The notes below the pieces were generated by a model that was not told the DNA's origin, searched no databases, and saw only the letters and a list, made by a program, of their open reading frames with translations. A stretch of DNA of 64,000 nucleotides, taken from UBA7430 sp002478765. GTDB lineage: Bacteria; Bacteroidota; Bacteroidia; Flavobacteriales; UBA7430. Below, piece by piece: positions 17,411 through 27,796 of this stretch (position 1 is its first letter; each line of letters begins with the position of its first letter). The stretch is taken from NCBI GenBank assembly GCA_943789355.1, contig CALSTU010000003.1:1-64000 (forward strand), read 5' to 3'. Position numbers and translations under genes: made by a program.

Positions 17411-18418
17411 ATGATTAAAATTGGAATAAACGGATTTGGGAGAATAGGTAGACTAGCTCTAAGATCGGCACTAAAGAACAACCGAGTAGAGGTGGTTGCA
17501 ATCAATGATTTAGTTGATATAGAGTATTTGGCTTACATGCTTAAATACGATTCTACTCACGGTAGTATTTCAGATGATATTTCTGTCGATGGGAATCATT
17601 TGGTACTCAACGGATCAAAAATTCGAGTAACAAGCGAGCGTGAGCCGGCGAACTTGAACTGGGGAGCTGTAGAGGTGGACTATGTCATTGAATCAACGGG
17701 TTTCTTTTTAACCAAAGAGTTGGCTGAAGGACACCTGAAAGCGGGCGCTAAGAATGTTATTATCTCGGCTCCGGTAAAGGATGAGACACCCATGTTTGTT
17801 TACGGTGTGAATCACAATACTTACACACCAGACATGAAGATTGTTTCCAATGCCTCATGTACCACAAACTGTTTGGCTCCTATTGCCAAAGTGCTTAACG
17901 ACCGTTTCGGTATAGACAGCGCTTTGATGACAACCGTTCACGCGGTAACGTCTACACAAAAAGCCATTGATGGTGTTTCTCCGAAAAACTGGAGATTGGG
18001 TAGAGGTGCCTTCCAAAGCATCATTCCTTCATCTACTGGAGCAGCAGTCGCTGTAGGTAGAGTGATTCCTGAATTGAGTGGGAAACTGACAGGAATGGCC
18101 TTTAGAGTTCCTGTAGCCAACGTCTCTGTGGTTGATTTATGTGTCAATCTAAAGAACAAAGCTTCGTATGAAGAGATCTGCGCAGCGATGAAAGATGCAT
18201 CAGAGAACGGAGACTTGGCGGGTGTATTGGCTTACACCGAAGATATGGTTGTTTCTTCTGATTTCACATCCGACAAGCACACATCGATTTTTGATGCGAA
18301 TGCAGGTCTTCAAATTTCAGATACCTTTGTTAAAGTAATCAGCTGGTACGACAACGAGTGGGGTTACTCGAACAAAATCATTGACATGATCACGCACATG
18401 AGTGACAGCTCTAAGTAA
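17411..18418 (+). CDS. gap: Glyceraldehyde-3-phosphate dehydrogenase
   Basis: This is a type I GAPDH of 335 residues, cytoplasmic. It oxidises glyceraldehyde-3-phosphate with NAD and phosphate, the step that takes the triose from the Entner-Doudoroff pathway onward. The NAD-binding start INGFGRIGR, the active site SNASCTTNC (Cys150) and the C-terminal SWYDNEWGYSNK motif are present. It is placed among glucan-degrading genes, which suggests it is a copy expressed with the locus. A strong terminator follows. Confidence 0.97.
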   Translation: MIKIGINGFGRIGRLALRSALKNNRVEVVAINDLVDIEYLAYMLKYDSTHGSISDDISVDGNHLVLNGSKIRVTSEREPANLNWGAVEVDYVIESTGFFLTKELAEGHLKAGAKNVIISAPVKDETPMFVYGVNHNTYTPDMKIVSNASCTTNCLAPIAKVLNDRFGIDSALMTTVHAVTSTQKAIDGVSPKNWRLGRGAFQSIIPSSTGAAVAVGRVIPELSGKLTGMAFRVPVANVSVVDLCVNLKNKASYEEICAAMKDASENGDLAGVLAYTEDMVVSSDFTSDKHTSIFDANAGLQISDTFVKVISWYDNEWGYSNKIIDMITHMSDSSK

Positions 18419-18431
18419 GTTTATATAAAAG

Positions 18432-18468
18432 CAAAAAAAAGCCCTCGCAGATGCGAGGGCTTTTTTTG
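18432..18468. terminator. Bidirectional rho-independent terminator
   Basis: The stem GCCCTCGC-AGAT-GCGAGGGC lies at 18441-18460 with an A-run before and a T-run after, so it can stop both gap and the converging GH26/GH3 operon. Confidence 0.9.
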
Positions 18469-18478
18469 TAGCTTAATC

Positions 18479-19546
18479 TTATTCATTTTTACCAATGAAG
18501 TACGGGTCCTTAACACCTTCTTTGAAAGCTTTTAAGGCTTCCTCAGAGGAGTTAACCCTCCAGTCCAACTCTTTGTTGATGTGAAACCAAAGAAGCAGCT
18601 TAATCTTCGGATATTCATTTTTGATTTTAGACAAGGCATCGTTGATCCAATCGGCCTTATTTACACCTTCGTAGTCAAATTCAGGTGTGCCAAATTCTGC
18701 GATCATGATCGGATGATCACCCAATTCCAAACAAGCATCGTATAGTTCGCGAAAACAGTTGTCAAAATCACGATAAGGTCGCTCTCCACCCCAAGGGTCT
18801 TTTGGGTACCAGTTGTAGGCATCCATTCCAATCCAGTCCACATAGTCACTCCCTGGCCAGTAGTTGGCAAGGCTGTTCCAGGCATCTGTCGTAATGTCTA
18901 TACTTGGTCCGTGCGGGTTCCATACCCATTTCACATTGTCGGCACCAACGGCTCTGAACTTGTCTACCACATATTTCCATACGGCAACTACTTTTTGCGG
19001 CCCTCCGTTTTCAGCTCCATTTTTACGTCCGCCCCAGAGGTACCAGTTTCCGTTAAATTCGTGAAGGAATCGTACGTGTAGTTTTTCTTCAAAGGCTTTT
19101 GCATCTGCTGCGAACTGCTCGATGTACGTATCGTGTTGTCCTTCAAGAACTTGATCCATCAATTCATAAGTCCCCTCCAAAGGCATGGTGTTGTAGTCCA
19201 CTGAGTCTGGGAAGAAAAGTTCCCAAGTCAAGTGAGGAATCACATTTTGCTCTTTCAGCGTATTGCATTCTGCCGTAGGGAAAGAGTCTGCAAACGTAGG
19301 GTACCACATTACAGATCCCAACTTATGGTCAACAAGTGTTTCGAAATCAGATACTATTTCAGCTGCATTTTCAGGAAGATGTCTACCATCTTCCTGAAAA
19401 ACGTAGGCACTAAGCATGCATCCGTCCCAGTTGGCAACGGAATCTACAGAAGTAGGTTTTGTTTGAGTCTCTTCGACTTTTGGATTCGTTGTGCACGAAG
19501 CAAAAGCTAAAAGAACAGCACTAAAAACGATAAGTTTTGTTTTCAT
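18479..19546 (-). CDS. GH26-family glycoside hydrolase, lipoprotein
   Basis: The 355-residue protein begins with a lipoprotein signal (Cys18 in AFASC). The GH26 acid/base motif FLHEFNGNWYLW gives Glu163, and the nucleophile motif MIAEFGTPEF gives Glu284; VKWVWNPHGPS and YVDWIGMDAYNWYP are also typical. GH26 holds mannanases, but also beta-1,3- and mixed-linkage glucanases and xylanases. In this beta-glucan setting a glucanase is likelier than a mannanase, which is inference. It is 5 bases downstream of the GH3 gene and is surely cotranscribed with it. Confidence 0.85.
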   Translation of the reverse strand: MKTKLIVFSAVLLAFASCTTNPKVEETQTKPTSVDSVANWDGCMLSAYVFQEDGRHLPENAAEIVSDFETLVDHKLGSVMWYPTFADSFPTAECNTLKEQNVIPHLTWELFFPDSVDYNTMPLEGTYELMDQVLEGQHDTYIEQFAADAKAFEEKLHVRFLHEFNGNWYLWGGRKNGAENGGPQKVVAVWKYVVDKFRAVGADNVKWVWNPHGPSIDITTDAWNSLANYWPGSDYVDWIGMDAYNWYPKDPWGGERPYRDFDNCFRELYDACLELGDHPIMIAEFGTPEFDYEGVNKADWINDALSKIKNEYPKIKLLLWFHINKELDWRVNSSEEALKAFKEGVKDPYFIGKNE

Positions 19547-19551
19547 GGGTT

Positions 19552-21886
19552 TTAATTAAGGTTTTGTTTGTATTCAAATGAAACGGTTTTTAAAACATCC
19601 GAACGGTTACCTGTACTGAGCGTAAAACTGCCCGATTCAGTAATCCATTCGTTTGCAGCGGAGACAAAGGCCAAATCTTTTTTGCTAAGTGCAAACTCAA
19701 TTTCTTGCGATGTTCCTGGGTCAAGCTCAACTTTTTTAAATCGTACCAAGCGTTCGTAATCGGGGTCAAGACTCGCAAAATCATCACGCAAGGTAAAGTT
19801 GAACCACTTCTTTCCCTTTTCTACTTCCAACATTACTAATCTGAACGCTTACCAAAAGTGTGTCGGTTTCAGACAGCGAATCCTGGCTAATTTTCAGGGA
19901 GTCGTAGGTAAAATCGGTGTAACTCATTCCGAAGCCAAAAGGCCACTGCGGGTCGTAATCGGTATACCCTCCGTGATTGTCTGCTCGATCGGTAACGGTA
20001 TGTAAATAAGGCATCGCAGCTGCTGCATGCTTTTGATAGGTGATCGGTAGTTTTCCAGATGGATTTACAGCACCGTATAAAACATCTGCTATGGCATTAC
20101 CTCCTTCATGTCCTGGATAGTAGGCCATTAGAATTGCATCCGCGAGTGGAACGATGTCTGAGATGATTCGAGAGCGACCTTCTAAAAGAACAAGTACGAT
20201 TGGTTTACCAGTTTTTTTAAGCGCTTTCACCAAATTTCGTTGTGCTTCTGGTAAGTAGAGTTCCTTGATATCGCTTGGACGTTCTGTTGTAGGTTGTTCA
20301 CCGAGGCAAACCACTACATAATCCGATTTTCGAGCGGCTCGTACAACCTCTTTTGTGTTGATGTCCTCCGTGTATGAAGTACCCTGAAGGTATTTGATAT
20401 TCGCGGAACCTTGTTTTTCAATCAGAGCTTCTAGGATGGTATTTTTCTCCTCGTCGTTGTATTTGGTTTCTTGTCCACTCCAACTCCGAGTCCATGGACC
20501 GTTCAGGTAGTTTAATGAATTTGCTGCCACTCCTGTTACCAATACCTTTTTACCTTCTTCTAGTGGTAAAACTGCATCGTTCTTTAAGAGTGTGATAACT
20601 TCACTAGCTGCTTTATAGCTTTCTAGGGCAAATTTTTTAGAACCAAAGTCTGGATAATCCTCGTAATGCGTGTTCGGCCTATCGAACAAGCCCAATTCAT
20701 ATTTGAAACGTAAGATTCTTCGGACGGCATCGTCAATACGCGTCATTGGAATCTCTCCTTCATTCACCAAATCGATAACATGATGCGCAAAACTGGCATC
20801 GTAAGGCACCATACACATGTCGATACCGGCATTCACCATTTGCTTAACTGCTTCTTTGTGCGTAGGCGCTGTTCTATGGAATTCATTTAAAAATTGCATG
20901 TCGCCCCAGTCGGAAATGGTCATTCCATTGTAGTCGAGCTCTCCTTTGAGTAGGTCGGTGATTAAAAATTGGTTGACATGACAAGGAATGGAGTTGACCA
21001 TTCCGGAACTGATCATCACAGATTTTGCCCCCAGCTTAATGGCTTCCTCAAAAGGAGGGAGGTAGTATTGCCTAAGGAAGCGCTCGGGTATAAGTGCGTT
21101 TTTTCGGTCTTTACCGTACAAGGGCGAACCGTAACCGATCAAATGTTTTAAGGTGATGGCTGTTTTTTCTGGGTTCGCCATGTCATTCCCAGAAGTTTTT
21201 ACAAAGGCATTACCCATAACCGTGGTTAGGTAAGGGTCTTCTCCGAAAGTTTCGTAAATCCTGCCCCATTGTGCTTGCCAACTCACATCAATAACAGGAG
21301 CGAAATTCCAAGGGGTGTTTGAAGCTCTTAATTCGTAAGCCGTAATTTCTGCCATTTTACCTACCAATGCCGGATTCCAAGAGGCTGCCATGGCTATTTG
21401 ATGCGGAAAGATGGTCGATTTTTCGGTGTAATGAGCTCCGTGTACGGCATCTGTAGCGTACACGATCGGAATACCCAGTCGAGTTTCATCGATGGCAAAG
21501 TCTTGAATTTGCTTTATGAAGTCGTGGTACTCTTTTCGGCTGGGAGGATAGAAGTTTTTCCCTAAAAAGGAACCGACATGGTCTTCGGTTAGTGCTTTGC
21601 GAAGTTTTGCCGTATCCAGAACAATGGTGTCGGCAGCTTCCCAGTACCCTTCCTGAATGCACACAGCGGGGATTCCCACCTGAGTCATTTGTCCCGCTTT
21701 CTCTTCGAGCGTCATTTTACTAAGGAGAACCTCTACTTTGTTTTCAATTTCAGGATCTAAAGCTTCGCTAGGTTCCTTCGGTTGCGAGCAGGATGCTGCA
21801 AACACCAAAATCAAAAGGACAAGTGGGTTGATTTTCTGAATCAAGGGTAGGGGTTTCGGAAGGTTAAACATAGGTCTGTGTTTCAT
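19552..21886 (-). CDS. GH3 beta-glucosidase lipoprotein, frameshifted near the C-terminus
   Basis: This is a GH3 enzyme releasing glucose from the non-reducing ends of beta-gluco-oligosaccharides, anchored by lipidation (Cys in VFAASCSQP). The ATG at 21886 was chosen because an upstream frame to 22012 overlaps a terminator. Motifs include KHLIGYGSPLYGKDR, the nucleophile Asp in MTISDWGD, GKPIVLVLLEGRSR and the C-terminal GFGMSYTDFTY. The main frame ends at 19784 with VVQLYLA; deleting one base near 19789 gives VVQLYLRDDFASLDPDYERL and a complete fibronectin III-like C-terminal domain ending at 19552. Either a sequencing error or a recent mutation removes the last 90 or so residues. Confidence 0.88.
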
Positions 21887-21950
21887 TTGACGCACTAATT
21901 TAATGTGAATTTTTGATATTAAGTAAGGATGTATTGTGATTTTTTCCAAT

Positions 21951-21986
21951 AAAAAAAAGGCCCTGTTTTCACAGAGCCTTTTTTTA
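21951..21986 (-). terminator. Terminator of the giant cysteine-module gene
   Basis: On the minus strand AGGCTCTGT-GAAA-ACAGGGCCT is followed by a run of T, with one G-U pair in the stem. It lies 15 bases past the stop codon at 22002. Confidence 0.8.
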
Positions 21987-22001
21987 CTATTGAATTGCCA
22001 A

Positions 22002-24221
22002 TTACTTAACAATCTTTTCTACAGAACCGTCATCATAGATGTTGAAGAAGACGGTACCTACAAATGATACATCATTTGAATGAACTTCTTGACCCAGGAT
22101 ATTCACCACTTTCACCAATTCTTTCGTTGAAGAAGAATTAAGTTCCGCGATGGTGTTTATCGTATTAATCGAAGAAGCCACGTTGATGGCATTTGTTGTA
22201 TATGCTGCAGAACCTTTTGACCAGTCCTTTACGTTAAAGTTCTTAACGCCTTCAGCATTCCACACTTTAAACTCAGCAATTTCGGCAGCAGACAATCCAT
22301 CTTTCAATGAAGTTGTCGCATCATCACCCCAAACACTCATTACAGTTACAGGGCTTGAATATACTGCAGAACCGATAAGGTTTCCTGCTTGATCGTAAGC
22401 TGCAACTTCCGCACCCTCTTCAGGAATCGCATCCCAAGCAGCATCTTCAAGAACAACGGTCATGTTGTTGTCTGTTAAAGAAGGCTTTTCGAAGTGCTTC
22501 ACTTCCTCAAGCATCACGGATTTAGCAGCCGATCGAACCGATCCTGATGCATAAGAAAGAACATCAGCAGCATTTGTTTTCATCTGGTACCCTTGTCCAG
22601 GAACCATGTCACCAATACCGTTAAAGTCGTACTCAGGTAAATAAGCTTTACCGTTGTAATCTTTAGCGATCACGAGATTACCTGAACCGTTGATGTCTGC
22701 TAGAACAACTTTTGCGTCTCTAGCATCTGTTGCTAGGTAACCAATCATGTTCCATCCACCAACAAGGTTAATTGTATGTGCTTCTGGGCTAGCGTGAGTA
22801 CCTGTTAACTCTAAAGTTACAGCCTCACTGGTTTTGATTTGGTATCCTTGTCCAACAAGCATGTCACCAACACCATTAAAGTCCCACTCAACCAGGTAAG
22901 CTTTACCATCGTTGTTTTTAGCGATGATTACCTTATCAATAATTGATGCTAAAGCAACTTCCATATCCATACTCTCAGAGACTAAGTAGGATGAGAACAT
23001 GGACCATCCGCTTGGCAAGTCGATAGTCTGCGAAGTAGGACCCTCGGAAGGAACTTCTTCTTCACAGATAATTCCTTGTCCTTCGTCTTCACAATTCCAA
23101 GCGGTAAAGTCAGCATTGAATTCACCAAATGCATTTGAGTAAAGACAACCGTCAGCAGGAACATCATCACAAGAAGCATAACTACATAATACGTTTTCGT
23201 AGTCGTCTAATAACTGCGTTGCAGCATCAGCGTCGTAATTACTTGCGTTTTGGTCCATACATCCAGCTGTTGGTAAAGTACATGGTGTTCCACCGTATCG
23301 ATCACAATCTTCTGCATCAAAGTCTGCGTGGTATCCTGCGAATGCATCGTCATAAACACATCCTCTGGTTTCTGGGATAATCGCACAATTTGCTATGAGC
23401 GTATCAGCATCTACATCTAAATAGGTGTATTTACAGAGTGAGTTTCCATTTTGGTCTTCAGCATCCTCAGTAGCTGTAGCATCATAGTTGTAAGCATTCA
23501 TATCTCTACATCCTCCTTCAATTAGGACTTCTTGTTCTCCACACGGTGTTCCACCGTAAGATTCACAAAGTACATGTCCGAAGTCTTCATCGTATGTACC
23601 GAATCGAGATGCTTCGTCTCCATCAGCAGGGTAAATACAACCTAAAGCATCCGGTACGTCAGCACACGTTAAATACACACACATTATATTTCCGTTTCCG
23701 TCAATTGCTTGTTCTGTTGCAGTTTCAGAGTAGTTGTCAGCATTTACATCTATACAACCTGCAGAAGATGCTTCACAGGCTTCTGTGTAAACCCCACCGT
23801 CAGGATTGTTGAATGCTGTACAGTCAAATGCAAGGAATCCTTCTGCGTATGTACCGAAATGTGTCGCATCACCGTTTTCGTCTTTGTAGATACAACCTAA
23901 ATTAGGTGTATCATCACAACTTGCGTATGCACATAATAGGTTACTCTTGCTATCGGTAGCTTGTATGTCTGCATCTAAATCGTAGTTAGTCGCATTGCTA
24001 TCCATACAACCTAATGTACATGGTGTTCCACCGGTTGATTCACAATTGACAGCATTTAAACCACCCTCTGCAAATAAACCAAAGGCATCAGCATAGATAC
24101 ATCCGCCCGTTGCAGGAACGTCACTCACATGACTCGTAAATACAAGTAGAGTCTCCATTTCCATCAATAGCTTGAGTGTTTGCGTTCTGCACTGTAGTTG
24201 GTTGCATTTTCGTCTGTACAA
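22002..24221 (-). CDS. C-terminal part of the giant cysteine-module protein, with T9SS sorting domain
   Basis: This is a piece of a single gene that starts at 28458; its own first residues are out of frame. It carries about five cysteine modules, two of them enlarged by inserts (for example YAEGFLAFDC and the insert with DVDADTLIANC). After these come two copies of the 80-residue module also seen in GH81 (GWSMFSSY..VEWDFNGVGDM and GWNMIGYL..PEYDFNGIGDM). Next is a domain of about 120 residues with TVVLEDAAWDAIPEEGAEVAAYD, and a C-terminal T9SS sorting domain (KVVNILGQEV..FFNIYDDGSVEKIVK). The protein is therefore exported by T9SS and attached to or released from the cell surface. Confidence 0.85.
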   Translation of the reverse strand: MYRRKCNQLQCRTQTLKLLMEMETLLVFTSHVSDVPATGGCIYADAFGLFAEGGLNAVNCESTGGTPCTLGCMDSNATNYDLDADIQATDSKSNLLCAYASCDDTPNLGCIYKDENGDATHFGTYAEGFLAFDCTAFNNPDGGVYTEACEASSAGCIDVNADNYSETATEQAIDGNGNIMCVYLTCADVPDALGCIYPADGDEASRFGTYDEDFGHVLCESYGGTPCGEQEVLIEGGCRDMNAYNYDATATEDAEDQNGNSLCKYTYLDVDADTLIANCAIIPETRGCVYDDAFAGYHADFDAEDCDRYGGTPCTLPTAGCMDQNASNYDADAATQLLDDYENVLCSYASCDDVPADGCLYSNAFGEFNADFTAWNCEDEGQGIICEEEVPSEGPTSQTIDLPSGWSMFSSYLVSESMDMEVALASIIDKVIIAKNNDGKAYLVEWDFNGVGDMLVGQGYQIKTSEAVTLELTGTHASPEAHTINLVGGWNMIGYLATDARDAKVVLADINGSGNLVIAKDYNGKAYLPEYDFNGIGDMVPGQGYQMKTNAADVLSYASGSVRSAAKSVMLEEVKHFEKPSLTDNNMTVVLEDAAWDAIPEEGAEVAAYDQAGNLIGSAVYSSPVTVMSVWGDDATTSLKDGLSAAEIAEFKVWNAEGVKNFNVKDWSKGSAAYTTNAINVASSINTINTIAELNSSSTKELVKVVNILGQEVHSNDVSFVGTVFFNIYDDGSVEKIVK

Positions 24222-24260
24222 CCTTCTACATTAGCTCTACGATCACATGGATGTTCCACC
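24164..24260 (-). other. Frameshift cluster joining two parts of the giant gene
   Basis: Within one module (GCTDENATNYSAE to DVPATGGCIY) the frame changes several times. Compared with the neighbouring modules there are extra bases in the stretch reading GATCACATGGATG, where other copies read CACATGGTG, and around 24135 and 24180. No complete reading frame spans it, yet all parts of the module are recognisable. Confidence 0.7.
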
Positions 24261-26840
24261 GTATTCAGCACATGCTGCTGCATCAAATGAGTCGTTGATA
24301 TGCTCCGAATCAGTCTCAGCGTAAATACAACCGTATTCTGGGATGTCATCACAAGAAGTAAAGATACAAAGGATGTTACCGTATTCGTCTTCCGCTTGAA
24401 CGGTTGCAGCTGCATCGTAGTTGGTTGCATTTGCGTCCATACATCCAGCATCTGAGGATGCAGATCCTTCACAAGGAGTACCACCGTAATTAGTACAGGC
24501 ATCAGCAGCAAAGTCTGCATTGAAAGAACCAAATCCGTCACCATAAATACACCCTGGCTCAGGAATATCATCACAAGAAGTATACACACATACAGAGTTT
24601 CCGTGTTGGTCTTGACCCGCTAGGGTTGCAGCATCATTGTAGTTGCTCGCATTTGCGTCCATACATCCTGTCACATCTGAAGAATCACCGGTACATGGCG
24701 AACCACCATAACCTGCACAGTTCTCAGCTGTAAAGTCATCTCTTAGCGCCGCATAAGTAGTTGCATAAATACATCCATTATCTACATCAGGAATGTCTGC
24801 ACAAGAGGCATAAGTACAAAGTATGTTGTCCCATTGATCTTTAGCTTGAACGTTAGCAGAAGCGTCGTAGTTCGATGCGTTTGCATCTGTACAACCTAGA
24901 ACGTCTCCTGATTCGGTACAAGGTGTACCTCCGTAACCCTGACATTGTCCAGGAGTAAATTCTGCATTGAAAGCTGAATATCCATCTACATAAATACATC
25001 CTTCTAGATCCGGAATATCATCACATGTAGTGTAAACACAAACAGAGTTTCCGTATTGGTCTAGCCCTGCTTCTGTTGCGTCAGTATTATAGTTTGTCGC
25101 ATTTGCATCCATACAATCTGCTACTGGGGCTACAACCACATTTTCTCCACAAGGAGTTCCACCGTAGCCTGAACATGCTTCATGACCAAATTCTTCATTA
25201 TAAGCTCCGAACGAGTCTGCATAGATACATCCGTCTCCTGGAGCGACATCACAAGAAGCGTATAAACATAATAGGTTTCCGTATTGATCCTCAGATTGAG
25301 ATGTTGCAGCAGCATCATAGTTGGTTGCATTGGCATCCATACATCCGGAAACACCTGATGTACACGCTGTTCCTCCATACTCAACACAGTTCGCTGCACT
25401 AAAGTCTGCATTAAACGCTGAGTAGTTTTCTAGGTAGAAACACCCTTCTGCATCAGGAATGTCATCACATGAGCTGTAATCACAAGCGATGTTTCCATAT
25501 TGATCTAAACCTTGAACGGTTGCATCTGCATTGTAGTTGTCCGCATTTACATCAAGACAACCTTCATCAGAAGAACCACTGCCTTCACATGGTGTTCCAC
25601 CGTACTCAGTACATTGCGCTGCAGAAAAGTCAGCATTGAAAACACCAAATCCGTCTGCGTAAATACATCCAGGCTCTGGAATAACATCACAAGAAGCATA
25701 TACACATACAGAGTTTCCATATTCGTCATAACCTTGTTCAAGTGCTACCGCATCGAAGTTGGTCGCTTGACCGTCTTTACATCCGCCGTTTACGGTATTT
25801 CCACCTCCATCAGGAGAACATGCAGTTCCGCCGTACTCAACACATTGAGCAGCAGTAAAGTCATCTCTTAAAGCCGCGTATGCGTCTGAATAGATACATC
25901 CATTGTCTGCATCTGGTATCACGTCACAAGAAGCATACACACAAGTTGAGTTTTGATATTGGTCATATGATTGAGAAGTTGCAGCTGCATTGTAATTTGA
26001 TGCATTAGCATCTATACATGCAGAAATTTCAGCATCTGGATCTGTTTCCGTCTGTTTGATGTTGTCAAAGTAGAAAGTAGAGTTTGCAGAGCCGTCACCT
26101 ACGTTCCCAAAGTCAAACATGAATACTAGGAAGTTAAAGCTTTTAGGTTCTCCAGTGAAGTCCCAGTAAATGGTTTCCCACTCTCCAGATACGGTTGTTA
26201 CCATATCTCTTTCAGTAGCTCCTGCACCTTCTAATTTTAATTTTACTGTGGTTCCTACTGGAGCGCTTGTGTATACATCCATTGAAATAGATGTGGTAGT
26301 TCCAGAAAAGTCTAGGGTATCTGTTAATTCGATTTTACCACCAGCCCATGCTGCTCCACCATCACGAACGATTTGAGCTACGTTATTGGCAGCATCAGAA
26401 GGGTCAGCAACAACAGTTCCTGTTCCACCATCAAATCCTGTAATCCCAACAACACCTTCAAAGTCAATGGGTAGGTTTACTGTAGGGTAGGTACATCCAC
26501 TGTTAATGTTAGCGTCTGCATTGTAGTTGGTAGCATCAGCGTCCATACATCCATAAACATCAGCACCAGTACAAGGAGTTCCTCCATAACTAGCACATTG
26601 TTCAGGTCCAAATCCATCGTCGTTGAAGGCCCCAAAACTTTCTGGATAGATACATCCCAATTCAGGAATGTCATCACAAGAAGCGTATAAACATAATAGG
26701 TTTCCGTATTGATCCTCAGATTGAGATGTTGCAGCAGCATCGTAGTTGGTTGCATTGACATCCATACATCCGGTAACACCTGATGTACATGCTGTTCCTC
26801 CGTACTCAACACAGTTCGCTGCACTAAAGTCTGCATTAAA
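24243..26840 (-). CDS. Central part of the giant cysteine-module protein, with an internal carbohydrate-binding-like domain
   Basis: The 840-residue open frame holds nine complete six-cysteine modules, a short GCMDADATNYN motif and one beta-sandwich domain (about residues 75-220) with LPIDFEG, WAGGKIELTDTLDFSGTT, MDVYTSAPVGTTVKLKLEG and STFYFDNIKQTE. That domain resembles carbohydrate-binding domains found in Bacteroidota laminarin enzymes, and a related copy is in the protein starting at 39384. It has no start signal; it is an internal piece of the gene from 28458 to 22002. Enzyme domains are absent from the whole protein, so a binding or scaffold role is inferred. Confidence 0.85.
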   Translation of the reverse strand, partial: FNADFSAANCVEYGGTACTSGVTGCMDVNATNYDAAATSQSEDQYGNLLCLYASCDDIPELGCIYPESFGAFNDDGFGPEQCASYGGTPCTGADVYGCMDADATNYNADANINSGCTYPTVNLPIDFEGVVGITGFDGGTGTVVADPSDAANNVAQIVRDGGAAWAGGKIELTDTLDFSGTTTSISMDVYTSAPVGTTVKLKLEGAGATERDMVTTVSGEWETIYWDFTGEPKSFNFLVFMFDFGNVGDGSANSTFYFDNIKQTETDPDAEISACIDANASNYNAAATSQSYDQYQNSTCVYASCDVIPDADNGCIYSDAYAALRDDFTAAQCVEYGGTACSPDGGGNTVNGGCKDGQATNFDAVALEQGYDEYGNSVCVYASCDVIPEPGCIYADGFGVFNADFSAAQCTEYGGTPCEGSGSSDEGCLDVNADNYNADATVQGLDQYGNIACDYSSCDDIPDAEGCFYLENYSAFNADFSAANCVEYGGTACTSGVSGCMDANATNYDAAATSQSEDQYGNLLCLYASCDVAPGDGCIYADSFGAYNEEFGHEACSGYGGTPCGENVVVAPVADCMDANATNYNTDATEAGLDQYGNSVCVYTTCDDIPDLEGCIYVDGYSAFNAEFTPGQCQGYGGTPCTESGDVLGCTDANASNYDASANVQAKDQWDNILCTYASCADIPDVDNGCIYATTYAALRDDFTAENCAGYGGSPCTGDSSDVTGCMDANASNYNDAATLAGQDQHGNSVCVYTSCDDIPEPGCIYGDGFGSFNADFAADACTNYGGTPCEGSASSDAGCMDANATNYDAAATVQAEDEYGNILCIFTSCDDIPEYGCIYAETDSEHINDSFDAAACAEYGGTSM

Positions 26841-26989
26841 CGCTGAGTAGTTTTCTAGGTAGAAACATCCTTCTGCATCTGGAATGTCGTCACATGAACT
26901 GTAGTTACATGCGATGTTTCCGTACTGGTCTAAACCTTGTACTGTTGCTTCGGCATTGTAGTTGTCTGCATTTGCATCTATACATCCTG

Positions 26990-27740
26990 CTACACATGGT
27001 ACGCCTGGTATTCTTCACATGCTCTTCCGCAGTCATTCAAGCCAGCTGCTAACAAATCTCACCTAAGCTCCGTATGTTCTGCGTATACACATCCTTCTGC
27101 ATGCTGGTACGTCATCACATGATGCGTAGATACATACAGAGTTCCCGTACTCGTCTTAACCTTGAACTGTTGCTTCAGCATTGTAGTTCGTTGCATTTGA
27201 CATCCATACATCCTTCTACGTCTGCTGTTACTTCCTTCACATGCGCGTTCCGCCGTACTCAACACAGTTCGCTGCACTAAAGTCTGCTTTAAATGCTGAG
27301 TAGTTGTTTGCATAGAAACATCCTTCTGCATCTGGTATGTCATCACATGAACTGTAATCACACGCTAGGTTTCCGTACTGGTCTAAACCTTGTACCGTTG
27401 CATCTGCATTGTAGTTGTCTGCATTTGCATCCAAACATCCTTCTACATCTGCTGATGAATCATCTCCATCATCTCCACCGTCATCTGATGTACATGCGTT
27501 CCGCCGTACTCAACACAGTTCGCTGCACTAAAGTCTGCATGTAAATGCTGAGTAGTTGTTTGCATAGAAACATCCTTCTGCATCTGGTATGTCATCACAT
27601 GAACTGTAATCACACGCTAGGTTTCCGTACTGGTCTAAACCTTGTACCGTTGCATCTGCATTGTAGTTGTCTGCATTTGCATCCAAACATCCTTCTACAT
27701 CTGCTGATGAATCATCTCCATCATCTCCACCGTCATCTGA
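26990..27740 (-). pseudogene. Frame-disrupted stretch of the cysteine-module array
   Basis: About three modules are recognisable in changing frames (DDIPDAEGCFY, FSAANCVEYGGT, GCMDANADNYNADATVQGL). Most shifts are single-base changes at recurring places: a missing base in the YGGTAC codons (reads ACGCATGT instead of ACAGCATGT) and an extra base in the SAFNADF codons (reads TTTACATGC instead of TTTAATGC). In the two 252-base units the first change is undone by the second, leaving only a short out-of-frame stretch with a stop. The stretch at 27000-27240 is more heavily altered. Confidence 0.65.
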
Positions 27741-27796
27741 TGTACATGCGTTCCTCCGTACTCAACACAGTTCGCTGCACTAAAGTCTGCATGTAA
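27293..27796. repeat. Two near-identical 252-base tandem units
   Basis: Bases 27293-27544 and 27545-27796 are nearly identical, differing for example at CCGCC versus CCTCC near 27502 and 27754. A partial third copy follows to about 27960. Each unit is one cysteine module with a Ser/Asp-rich linker. Unit length is a multiple of three, so unit gain or loss would keep the frame. Confidence 0.85.

Noticed and set aside
18479..19546. Naming the GH26 protein a beta-mannanase
   Set aside because: GH26 has several specificities, and no other mannan gene is in the window.
27293..27796. Two almost identical plus-strand reading frames of 83 codons
   Set aside because: They are antisense shadows of the module repeat; their likeness comes from the DNA repeat and they have no family signature.
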